Shown: positions 1 to 7,012, counted from the stretch's first letter. The stretch: DNA of 7,253 bases from Planctomycetota bacterium (GCA_022567855.1 JADFGE010000144.1:1-7253); one strand, 5' to 3'. Notes: generated from the letters alone by a model not told the origin. Numbers and translations: made by a program.

Positions 1-843
1 TACTCCTCGGCATCGGACCCGCGTCGCGCCGTCTTGTCGCCGTTCAGCGTGTCAGTCGATGATCCCGACCACGCCAATCCGTCCTCGGAGCAGGTGATCC
101 TCGAAGTCGAGCAGCCGTGGGGCAACCATAACGGCTCGACGGTGCTTTTCGGACCGGACGGCTATCTGTACATGAGCCTCGGCGACGGCGGCGCGGCGAA
201 CGATCCGCACAACAATGGTCAGGATCTTTCCACGCTGCTGGCAACCATCATCCGCATCGACGTCGATCATCGCGAAGCCGATCGGAATTACGCGATACCC
301 AAAGACAACCCGTTTGTGAACCGTCCCGGGGCGCGCGGCGAGATTTGGGCGTACGGCTTGCGCAACATCTGGCGCATGAGCTTTGATCGTGAGACGGGCG
401 ACCTTTGGGGCGGAGACATCGGCCAAGGCAAGTTCGAAGAGATTGACCTCATCGTCAAGGGCGGCAACTACGGCTGGAACATCCGTGAAGGCAAACACGA
501 TTTCAGACCTCGGGAGTCTGCCGAGCCGCTCATCGATCCGGTCGTGGAGTATGGTCGCCGCGAGGGGCTCTCCGTCACCGGCGGGTACGTCTATCGAGGG
601 GATCGCTTGCCTGAGTTGCGCGGCGCCTACATCTATGCGGACTATGTCTCGGGAAAGATATGGGCGCTGCGATATCGGGACGGCGAGGTCACGGCCCACC
701 GGGAGATTTTTGCCGGCGGTCGCCGGGCGTACATCACGTCCTTCGGCGAGGGGCCCGACGGCGAGCTGTATATCTGCGCCTTTGACTCGCCCGACGGGCG
801 CGGCGGGTCCGACGGCCGTATCTATCGCCTCAACGCGCGCTGA
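1..843 (+). CDS. PQQ-dependent sugar dehydrogenase (glucose/sorbosone dehydrogenase family), 3' part
   Basis: The reading frame is open from base 1 and stops with TGA at 841-843, so the 5' end lies outside the window; 280 residues are visible. The family is the six-bladed beta-propeller of soluble aldose sugar dehydrogenases (related to E. coli YliI and eukaryotic HHIP-like proteins), which oxidise sugars with PQQ, usually in the periplasm. Visible marks are WGNHNGS with a His at visible residue 43 (likely the catalytic His region), FGPDGYLY followed by LGDGG (61-64), NGQDLSTLL, IWAYGLRN with an Arg at 121 (likely cofactor-facing), DIGQGKFEEID, GGNYGWN, and late blade motifs GGYVYRG and GAYIYADY. 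The TTG at 34 is internal: the codons before it (SSASDPRRAV) fit the family. The signal peptide and any fused domain cannot be seen. The gene converges on the VKOR-DsbA gene with 28 bases between the stops. Family assignment is firm; substrate and true PQQ use are inferred. Confidence 0.88.
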   Translation, partial: YSSASDPRRAVLSPFSVSVDDPDHANPSSEQVILEVEQPWGNHNGSTVLFGPDGYLYMSLGDGGAANDPHNNGQDLSTLLATIIRIDVDHREADRNYAIPKDNPFVNRPGARGEIWAYGLRNIWRMSFDRETGDLWGGDIGQGKFEEIDLIVKGGNYGWNIREGKHDFRPRESAEPLIDPVVEYGRREGLSVTGGYVYRGDRLPELRGAYIYADYVSGKIWALRYRDGEVTAHREIFAGGRRAYITSFGEGPDGELYICAFDSPDGRGGSDGRIYRLNAR

Positions 844-860
844 TCGACTGGCGCGATCCA

Positions 861-888
861 AGGCGGCGAGATCAATTCCCGGCCGCCT
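861..888. terminator. Possible hairpin between convergent gene ends
   Basis: AGGCGGC (861-867) pairs perfectly with GCCGCCT (882-888), leaving a 14-base loop. It lies between the convergent stop codons at 841-843 (+) and 872-874 (-), with one arm inside the last codons of the minus-strand gene. No T-run follows on either strand, so it is not a canonical intrinsic terminator. Short GC-rich stems also occur by chance in sequence this GC-rich. Confidence 0.25.
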
Positions 889-2686
889 CGTCCATGATCA
901 ACTGGAGGATGTCGTGCCCCTGGAGCTTCCAGCGGGGCACGCGCTTCCCGTTGATGTAGATTCGCGGCACGCCCCGCACCCCGAGCCCCTGCGCGGCTCG
1001 CACATCTTCGGCAATCGCTTGGGCAGTCTCGTCCGTATCCATTTCCCCAAGCAGGGCGTCGGCGTCGAAACCGAGGTCAGGCGCGACCTGTCTCAGTGTC
1101 TGGTCGTTGAATCGCGATTGGTTGGCCAAGAGCCACTCGTGCATCCGCCAATACCCCTGGGCCCCACCCAGAGCGCCCGCGGCCTCCGCCGCCTGCGCAG
1201 CCCAGCACGCGCCCACATGACGCGTGCGCCGGATCGCGGGGTTGCACTTGGTATTGACCGGGAAATGGCGAAAAGCGTATCGCGTGTCCGGCCGGTCTCC
1301 CACCACGCGGCGCAGGATACGATCGACTTCGGCGGTGTTGGGCTGTTGATAATCGCCCCACAACGTTATCGTGACGCGCGCCGACTCGGCGCCCACGGCC
1401 CAGTCGTGGGAATCGGCGGGTATCGTTCGCGTCTTCTCATCGCGCCAGTCTGCCAGATACTTCTGAAGCGCTGACATCGGGCGATCAGCAATAGCCGTAG
1501 CCGTCGGAGGATTGGATGCGGCGACGGCCGCGACGGCTTGGGACAACGTCCCGGGAACCTGCCAACCCTTCAGCTGCACGCCGTTGATGAAGATCATTGG
1601 CGTTTGGAAAAGTCCCAGGGCCATGGCCTCTTCGATGTCCCCCTGCACGAGGTCGAGCGTCTTGGCGCCTTGCATGACCGACTTGAACTCGGCCGGGTCG
1701 TACCCGAATTGAACCAGCTGGCTGGGCAGATCGAAATCGGTGAAGCTGCCCTTACGGTCGAACAGCCATTGGTGCATCTGCCAGAAGCCGTCGTTTCCGT
1801 GGAGAATGCCCGCCGCTTCCGCCGCCCGAGCCGCCCAGCACGCGTTCGGATGCATGTTCCGCGGCGCATGGCGATTGCAAGCCGTGCAGAACGGGAATTG
1901 CTTGGCCGACAGCGAGACGTCATCTCGTCGTGACAGAATTCCTTTCAGTTCGAATTCAATCTTTCGGCAGTCCGGGCATTGATAATCGGAGATGACGACG
2001 ATACGAATCGGCGCCGCGGCAGGCCCGAGCCGGTAGCGCCCGGTGAAGGCCGGCAACCGCTCTCGGTCCGGGGCGTCGATGATCCGTTGCATTGACTCGG
2101 CCTGCTGTTGTTGTATGACCCGGCCGACCAAGGCCAGCGCTCCGAGTTCGACAACGGTAACGGCCGCGAACGCGCCACCGATCCAGGCCAGGCTCCGCCG
2201 GGTCGCCGCGGCGCCCGTGGGTGCAAGCTCCATCGTCGCTACGAACCCCAAGTTCCCGATATGCACGGCAAGGCAGTACCAGCAGATGTAACCACCTCCG
2301 ATCATCGCGGCCACGAACATCACCGAGAGCGCCGCGCCCAGTCGAACCAGGTATTTCGTGCGCTTCGACAGACCTCCGCTGCGCCGCGCCGCCGCCCAAG
2401 CCCAAAGTAGTGCGACGAAATAGGCGAGCCCGAGGAAGGAGACCGGCCAGTCGATCAAAGGTACGGTGGCCCAGACGCTCGCCGCGGCCTCCGCGCAGCC
2501 GCCGCCCGGACCGCAGCCGGGCGCTTGGAGGATGCCCAAGTGCTTGCCCGCCAGCACCAGCGCCGCCGCGATACTGAGAATCAGCCAACCGTGGCCCAGC
2601 CAGAACGTTCGTCCGGACAGCCTTGGCGTGCTCCCGGTTTGGCCATCTTTTCTCGGGTGACTCCGTTGTTGGGCATCCGTAGACAT
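872..2686 (-). CDS. VKOR domain fused to two DsbA-like thioredoxin domains (membrane disulfide-forming protein)
   Basis: This 604-residue protein should make disulfide bonds in exported proteins. VKOR reoxidises the thioredoxin partner and passes electrons to quinone. About five membrane helices are visible (near 31-51, 81-100, 112-133, 138-155, 165-188). The VKOR domain has its loop cysteines C58 and C64, the conserved Ser in PVSFLGL (83), and the CWYC active site (135-138). Thioredoxin domain 1 (about 223-390) carries CPDC (237-240) and cis-Pro in QTPMIFING (P363). Domain 2 (about 430-600) is a diverged duplicate: it keeps the fold marks, including GVPRIYING (P574), but has QPNT (448-451) where CPDC should be. 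Both domains share a second cysteine pair (C270/C283 and C481/C494) around CN and ACWAA.AAEAAG. The ATG lies 24 bases after the argS stop, with no strong ribosome site, suggesting co-transcription with argS. The thioredoxin part is probably periplasmic, inferred from known VKOR-thioredoxin fusions. Confidence 0.9.
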   Translation of the reverse strand: MSTDAQQRSHPRKDGQTGSTPRLSGRTFWLGHGWLILSIAAALVLAGKHLGILQAPGCGPGGGCAEAAASVWATVPLIDWPVSFLGLAYFVALLWAWAAARRSGGLSKRTKYLVRLGAALSVMFVAAMIGGGYICWYCLAVHIGNLGFVATMELAPTGAAATRRSLAWIGGAFAAVTVVELGALALVGRVIQQQQAESMQRIIDAPDRERLPAFTGRYRLGPAAAPIRIVVISDYQCPDCRKIEFELKGILSRRDDVSLSAKQFPFCTACNRHAPRNMHPNACWAARAAEAAGILHGNDGFWQMHQWLFDRKGSFTDFDLPSQLVQFGYDPAEFKSVMQGAKTLDLVQGDIEEAMALGLFQTPMIFINGVQLKGWQVPGTLSQAVAAVAASNPPTATAIADRPMSALQKYLADWRDEKTRTIPADSHDWAVGAESARVTITLWGDYQQPNTAEVDRILRRVVGDRPDTRYAFRHFPVNTKCNPAIRRTRHVGACWAAQAAEAAGALGGAQGYWRMHEWLLANQSRFNDQTLRQVAPDLGFDADALLGEMDTDETAQAIAEDVRAAQGLGVRGVPRIYINGKRVPRWKLQGHDILQLIMDEAAGN

Positions 2687-2710
2687 AGGCAGGTAATCTC
2701 AACGGTCGGC

Positions 2711-4492
2711 CTACATCCGCAGCGGGGCGTCGATTCCCAGAAGATCCAGGCCGCTCGCCAGAACGCGGCGCACGAGCCCACACAGCCGCAAGCGTGAACG
2801 TCGAAGCGACTCCGTTTGCGCCTTCAGCACCGGGCACTGCTCGTAGAACGTGCTGTAGGTGTCGGCCAACTCATAAAGGTAAGTACATAAGCGATGCGGT
2901 TCGAGACTCCGGGCTACGTCCACAACCACGCCGCCGTACTTCAGCAGGGCCAGGGCAAGCCGTCTTTCGGCCGATTCGGTCAAGGAGATCGTGGCATCGG
3001 CCACGTCGGCCGGCTCGACGCCCGCCTTGGCAAAGATCGAGCAGATGCGGGCATGCGCGTATTGTAAGTACGGCCCGGTATTGCCTTCGAACGTGATCAT
3101 GCGATCCATGTCAAAGACGTAATCGCGGACAAGATCAGTGGAAAGGTCTGCATACTTGATCGCCCCGATCCCTACCGCGCGCCCGATTTGTGCTAATTCG
3201 TCGCCAGTCAGGCCGTGTGTTGGTGCTTTGGGGTCGGCGGCACGGCGGCGCACCTCGTCGGCGCCGCGCTGGCAGGCTTCGTCCAGCAATGACTTCAGCG
3301 TGACGTTCTCGCCGCTGCGCGTCTTGAGCGGTGTCTTGTCCGGCCCAAGCACCGAGCCGAACGGGATGTGATCGAGCTGAGCCGTGATCCCGTCCGGCGT
3401 CTCGTCCCAACCGATCAGCCGCGCAGCGTCGAACACGTCCCGGAAGTGATCGCGCTGCCGAGCATCGACGACGTAGATCACCCGGTCCGCGTTGAGCTCG
3501 TAGGTTCGAAACCTGATCGCGGCGAGATCTGTCGTGGCGTAAAGGTAGCCGCCATCGGATTTCTGAATCAGCAAGGGGCGCTTCCGGCCTTCAAATGCAA
3601 CAACGATTGCGCCTCCATCCTCCTTGGCGAGGTTTGCCTTGCGAAACGCCTCCACCACGCCCGGAAGCTTGTCCCGGTAGGTCGACTCCCCACGGTTGTT
3701 CTCCCGGCCCAACTTGACGTTGAGAACGACCAGCGCTTCGTCCAGGGCCTTTAGGGTGCATTCGATCAGTCGCTTCCAATCCCCGACGAGCTCGTCGTCG
3801 CCCTGTTGCAGTTTGACGAGCGTTCTCTTGGCCGCCTCCATCACGCTCGGGTCAGCCTCGGCGTCGTGTTGCGCCGCGCGATAGGCGGTGTCGAGTTCAT
3901 CAAGCGCAAGCGAATCAAGGTCGGTCCCCGCTTCGCGCAGGTGATGGAGCACCATCGCGATCGGTAATCCCCAATCGCCGAGGTGGTTCTCACGATGAAC
4001 GGTTCGCCCGAGCCGCTCGAAGATACGCCCCAGCGCGTCGCCGATGATCGTCGATCGCAGATGACCCACGTGCATCTGCTTGGCGACGTTCACCGAGCAC
4101 AAGTCGATGACGACGGCGTGCTGATCGGTGTCCGGGACGACGCCCAGCGCATCGTTGTCCATCGCCGTGAGCATCCGGACCAGCGCTGCGTCTTTGAGGC
4201 GGATGTTGATGAATCCGGGACCGGCGACCTCGGGCGGCTCGGCGATGTCCGCCAGGTCCGCCCTCGCCGCCTGGGCAACCTTCACCGCCAGCTTCCGCGG
4301 GTCCGTCTCGAGCTGCTTGGCCAGACCCATCGCGAAGTTGGCCTGATAGTCGCCGAACTTCGGGTTCTGGCTGGGACGGATGCCCGGATCGACGTCGCGA
4401 TGCTCATCACCCAGCGCAGCGGCGATGGCGTTCCGGAACGCCTGTTCGAGAACCTCGACCGGACCGGCGATTTGGGTGCTGACTTCGCTCAT
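2711..4492 (-). CDS. argS: Arginyl-tRNA synthetase
   Basis: Class I aminoacyl-tRNA synthetase charging tRNA-Arg with arginine in the cytoplasm, using ATP. At 593 residues it is the usual length. The N-terminal tRNA-contacting domain (about 10-115) contains NPKFGDYQANFAM and GPGFINIRL. The catalytic Rossmann core has the HIGH-type motif HVGH (141-144) within AKQMHVGHLRSTIIGD, then NHLGDWGLP (169-177) and KSDGGYLYATTDLAA (311-325). The KMSK position is replaced by the KTRSGE region (390-395), as is common in bacterial ArgRS. The C-terminal DALR anticodon-binding domain begins near GNTGPYLQYAHAR (470-482) and ends with the typical LLGIDAPLRM. The start is the ATG at 4492, with AAGGG five bases upstream on the minus strand (4498-4502). 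It is divergent from the ankyrin gene and is followed closely by the VKOR-DsbA gene. Nothing in it looks broken. Confidence 0.98.
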   Translation of the reverse strand: MSEVSTQIAGPVEVLEQAFRNAIAAALGDEHRDVDPGIRPSQNPKFGDYQANFAMGLAKQLETDPRKLAVKVAQAARADLADIAEPPEVAGPGFINIRLKDAALVRMLTAMDNDALGVVPDTDQHAVVIDLCSVNVAKQMHVGHLRSTIIGDALGRIFERLGRTVHRENHLGDWGLPIAMVLHHLREAGTDLDSLALDELDTAYRAAQHDAEADPSVMEAAKRTLVKLQQGDDELVGDWKRLIECTLKALDEALVVLNVKLGRENNRGESTYRDKLPGVVEAFRKANLAKEDGGAIVVAFEGRKRPLLIQKSDGGYLYATTDLAAIRFRTYELNADRVIYVVDARQRDHFRDVFDAARLIGWDETPDGITAQLDHIPFGSVLGPDKTPLKTRSGENVTLKSLLDEACQRGADEVRRRAADPKAPTHGLTGDELAQIGRAVGIGAIKYADLSTDLVRDYVFDMDRMITFEGNTGPYLQYAHARICSIFAKAGVEPADVADATISLTESAERRLALALLKYGGVVVDVARSLEPHRLCTYLYELADTYSTFYEQCPVLKAQTESLRRSRLRLCGLVRRVLASGLDLLGIDAPLRM

Positions 4493-4573
4493 ACGGGCCC
4501 TTGGCGGAGAGTATATGCAACCGCTGTCTACATGTACTGTCCGTGGCCGGGATCGTAGGATAGACCGTTCAAC
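4493..4573. promoter_or_regulatory. Divergent intergenic region between argS and the ankyrin gene
   Basis: These 81 bases must hold the start signals for argS (-) unless it is transcribed from further off, and probably those for the ankyrin gene (+). On the minus strand TATACT (4510-4515) is one base from a sigma-70 -10 box and would start transcription close to the argS ATG, but I see no matching -35 box. On the plus strand no convincing promoter is visible. AGGA at 4557-4560 lies 13 bases before the ATG at 4574, long for a ribosome site. TACATGTA (4529-4536) is a perfect 8-base palindrome near the middle, which could be a half-operator or chance. Confidence 0.3.
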
Positions 4574-6382
4574 ATGCGACGTACGGCCAGTTTCATCCTG
4601 TTATGTCTACTGTTTGGCGCGCTATTGAGCGTGGCGGTCGCATGGTGGGCGACGCTGCGGGAATGGGAGAATGAGGAATTTTTTGGTATCGAGCAAAATG
4701 GTTGGACAGCCGCTATGGTGCAAAGTCCTGCCAGCACTGCGATCGTTACCGTTCAAATTGGTGACAATATTCCTGATGAACAATTTGGATATTCCCTAGA
4801 GCGCTTTTGGTTTCCGGATGCCTTTAGATATCTCACTAAGGCATCACCGCCGGCATGGTTTCCGCTTTCGATCGAGCCAGCGACTGAGAGCGCAATGACC
4901 AACGGTTTTGGTGCAGGTTGGCCGCTTACGTGCGTTATTTTCATTCAGGAGCTTGAGAGTGAATCCTATTTCCCGGAATGGGATTTAGTTACACATGGTG
5001 GGATAGTTGGCACGAATCCGTTTAGTAGTGCCGAGGACAACTCGCTGAACAATAATCGCCTTCCTCTCCGAGTAGTCCCGATGGGGTTCTTTGTCGACGC
5101 ACTCATTTATAGTTTAGGAATTGCTTTCCCGGTCCTGGTCTTTCGTCTTACCCTCTACCTTCGAGCAAAGCACCATCAACGGCACAAGCGTTGTCCGCAC
5201 TGCAAATACGATCTATCGCGATCCACAACAGTGTTATGTACTGAATGCGGTGCTGATCCAATGCATCTACCGCCGTTTATCTCACGCAGTACAATTGTTC
5301 TAACTGGCGTAGTAACCATCCTCTTCCTCATAGCGTTGATAGGTTTTGGTGTGGTCTTCAGCGCCAGATTGCCATACTCGCAGCTTCACTATGCAGCTTA
5401 TCATGGTGATATTAGGGTTGTGCGTAACGAACTGGCAGCTGGTGAAGATATCGATGATGCGGCACCAACGAATAATTGGAGCGGTTTGGACTTCACTTAT
5501 ACGCCTCTCATGCTGGCATGTGCTGGCGGTGAAACTGAGGTTCTTCAGTATCTGATCGACGCTGGTGCTGGTCTGGAAGTGCGAAGTTCGTTCGGAACAA
5601 CCGTGTTGCATATGGCAATCAACAGTGGATCAATCGATTGTGTATCTTTGCTCCTGGAAAACGGGGCAGACCCAAATGCGAAGGTTAGTGCGGACAAAGA
5701 TGCGCTCTGGCTCATCGCAAACAGCCCGGATGCCGATCCGCGACTATTGGAGGTATTGCTTGAAGCAGGCTATCGACTTGAACCCGGCGGCGGCGATACA
5801 GACGAGGCCATTAGCATGGCAATTGCGAACGGAAACGAGAAGTTCATACACCGACTGCTGAAACTCGGTGCGGTGCCAGGTTATGGATCGCTCAGAGCCG
5901 CAGTGGGAAATGGAAGAGTTGATTGGTTGGAGTTGTTCGTTAGGAATGGGGCAGATCTCGGACTCGTTTCCATTGATGGTTGGCCGATCCTTCATGCCGT
6001 CAGTCCCGACGAGAAGCCTCGCGAGATTGTCGAATTCCTTATTCAGCACGGTCAACACATTGATTCCGCGGATGGACTGGGGGTAACGGGATTGATGGTT
6101 GCGGCGGCGTTGGAGAGCGCCGACCTCTGTCGGATCTTCCTCGACTTCGGAGCCGATCCGAATTTGCGGGATGACAGTGGAATGAACGCGCTCGATCACG
6201 CGATAGAATTCCGCCTTGGTAATATCGAGGGTCTTGTATCGGTGCTACTCGACGCTGGTGCTGAGGTCCGACTCGTTGACGAAAAAGGTGAACCAAGATT
6301 TGACGACCTTGACCCGGATCTTCTCAAGCTCCTCCAAGAAAACGCTGCTTCCAAGTCAAAAGAAAGACAACCGGGTCAATGA
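4574..6382 (+). CDS. Membrane-anchored zinc-ribbon protein with C-terminal ankyrin repeats
   Basis: I cannot assign a function to this 602-residue protein. Helix 1 (about 4-25, ending AVAWW) is followed by a roughly 140-residue region, probably extracytoplasmic, with GFGAGWP (111-117) and LPLR (163-166). Helix 2 (about 168-196) leads into a basic stretch and a four-cysteine zinc ribbon, CPHC (207-210) and CTEC (222-225). Helix 3 (about 239-263) precedes about nine ankyrin repeats (267-569), e.g. TPLMLACAGGETEVLQYLID, LLENGADPN, GLMVAAALES and FLDFGADPN, then a short cap. Helix 1 to zinc ribbon resembles a membrane module I associate with planctomycetes. By the positive-inside rule the ribbon is cytoplasmic and the repeats are outside. 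Ankyrin repeats bind proteins, so a scaffold or anchoring role is the likeliest guess. Base composition is visibly richer in A+T than argS, with codons such as TTA and ATA. arsC follows 15 bases after the stop. Confidence 0.85.
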   Translation: MRRTASFILLCLLFGALLSVAVAWWATLREWENEEFFGIEQNGWTAAMVQSPASTAIVTVQIGDNIPDEQFGYSLERFWFPDAFRYLTKASPPAWFPLSIEPATESAMTNGFGAGWPLTCVIFIQELESESYFPEWDLVTHGGIVGTNPFSSAEDNSLNNNRLPLRVVPMGFFVDALIYSLGIAFPVLVFRLTLYLRAKHHQRHKRCPHCKYDLSRSTTVLCTECGADPMHLPPFISRSTIVLTGVVTILFLIALIGFGVVFSARLPYSQLHYAAYHGDIRVVRNELAAGEDIDDAAPTNNWSGLDFTYTPLMLACAGGETEVLQYLIDAGAGLEVRSSFGTTVLHMAINSGSIDCVSLLLENGADPNAKVSADKDALWLIANSPDADPRLLEVLLEAGYRLEPGGGDTDEAISMAIANGNEKFIHRLLKLGAVPGYGSLRAAVGNGRVDWLELFVRNGADLGLVSIDGWPILHAVSPDEKPREIVEFLIQHGQHIDSADGLGVTGLMVAAALESADLCRIFLDFGADPNLRDDSGMNALDHAIEFRLGNIEGLVSVLLDAGAEVRLVDEKGEPRFDDLDPDLLKLLQENAASKSKERQPGQ

Positions 6383-6397
6383 ACCAAGATTCGGTTA

Positions 6398-6892
6398 ATG
6401 CCTAACCAGCGCGCAACCATCCTTTTCCTCTGCACCGGCAACAGCGCTCGGAGCATCATGGCCGAGGCGATCGCCAATCATCTGTTTGGTGAGAGGCTCG
6501 AGGCCTGCTCGGGGGGGTCGCATCCCAAGGACGCACCGAATCCGTTGGCGATCCAAACACTCAAGCGTCACAACATTGAAACGGACGATCTGCGCTCAAA
6601 GAGCTGGAACGAGTTTGAGGGCAAGCAATTCGACTTGGTGATCACGTTATGCGATTCAGCCGTCCGCGAGTCGTGTCCGACACTTCCGGGGGCGGGGGCG
6701 CCGGGGATGAGCCATTGGGGGTTCCCCGATCCACCGGCGGCGGATGATCCTGAGGCGATGTTTGAAACCGTCTATCAAGGACTGGTTCAGGCCATCGGCC
6801 GGTTCGTTCAGGCCCCCGGTGAAATCGACCAACGCGCCGCGGAAGTTGCTGGTTTCGTGCGCCAGCGGTTTGGTGAGGACCTCCCCGTTTAG
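6398..6892 (+). CDS. arsC: Arsenate reductase, thioredoxin-coupled (low-molecular-weight phosphatase fold)
   Basis: This cytoplasmic enzyme reduces arsenate to arsenite with electrons from thioredoxin, so that arsenite can be exported. At 164 residues it is somewhat longer than the usual 130-140. The anion-binding loop CTGNSARS (C12, R18; the CX5R signature) sits at the N-terminus after a beta strand. The two relay cysteines are C85 in TLCDSAV and C93 in ESCPTLP, and HWGFPDPPA supplies the conserved acidic residue (D111). All three cysteines argue for ArsC rather than a tyrosine phosphatase. The extra C-terminal 20 or so residues look like a simple helix. The ATG at 6398 gives the correct N-terminus, but no clear ribosome site precedes it, so translation may depend on the ankyrin gene just upstream. 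No arsR, arsB or acr3 is visible nearby. The stop codon lies inside a long hairpin. Some relatives act as phosphatases, so the substrate is inferred. Confidence 0.91.
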   Translation: MPNQRATILFLCTGNSARSIMAEAIANHLFGERLEACSGGSHPKDAPNPLAIQTLKRHNIETDDLRSKSWNEFEGKQFDLVITLCDSAVRESCPTLPGAGAPGMSHWGFPDPPAADDPEAMFETVYQGLVQAIGRFVQAPGEIDQRAAEVAGFVRQRFGEDLPV

Positions 6893-6965
6893 CCGCGACC
6901 CGATAGGGGAGCGCTCTTGGTGTCTACTGCCAACTCCAGCGCTCGCCTATGGCTCGCGGCTAAAC
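6887..6965. repeat. Long imperfect inverted repeat (hairpin) at the arsC 3' end
   Basis: The left arm (6887-6915, reading GTTTAGCCGCGA then CCCGATAGGGGAGCGCT) pairs with the right arm (6938-6965), whose complement reads GTTTAGCCGCGA then GCCATAGGCGAGCGCT. About 26 of 29 positions match, with two substitutions and one missing base. The 22-base loop can itself pair TTGG (6917-6920) with CCAA (6930-6933), and weaker pairing extends outward to about 6878 and 6974. The left arm contains the arsC stop codon (6890-6892). No T-run follows. It could be a factor-independent-like terminator, an mRNA-stabilising stem, or a copy of an interspersed palindromic repeat. From memory, motifs like AGCCGCGAGC...GCGAGCG recur in planctomycete intergenic regions, but I cannot check this here. 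Confidence 0.8.
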
Positions 6966-7012
6966 TGGTGGGTCAATGTAAAGATTGCCCGCTATCATTC
7001 GCAGCTCACCAT

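Noticed and set aside
34..36. TTG as the start of the dehydrogenase
   Set aside because: The frame is open to base 1, and the codons before TTG encode SDPRRAV-type sequence expected inside this family.
52..861. 269-codon open frame on the minus strand, opposite the dehydrogenase
   Set aside because: It mirrors the plus-strand gene in GC-rich DNA. Its peptide shows no family motifs, while the plus strand encodes a clear beta-propeller.
383..1474. 363-codon plus-strand open frame spanning the dehydrogenase end and the antisense of the VKOR gene
   Set aside because: The peptide is low-complexity Arg/Ser/Ala-rich, crosses two real genes in the wrong frame or strand, and has no recognisable domain.
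1956..2837. 293-codon minus-strand open frame overlapping the VKOR N-terminal half and the argS end
   Set aside because: It is an alternate frame of two well-supported genes, with an Arg/Gly/Pro-rich peptide typical of a GC-rich shadow.
3983..4558. 191-codon plus-strand frame antisense to the argS start
   Set aside because: argS is unambiguous here. The antisense peptide has no motif and would cover the argS promoter.
5744..6199. 151-codon minus-strand frame inside the ankyrin gene
   Set aside because: The plus-strand frame has regular ankyrin repeats across the whole stretch, and the antisense peptide has no recognisable features.
6881..6911. Short CTCCCC/GGGGAG stem as a simple arsC terminator
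   Set aside because: It is only 6 base pairs with a 19-base loop and no T-run, and it competes with the far longer inverted repeat at 6887-6965.
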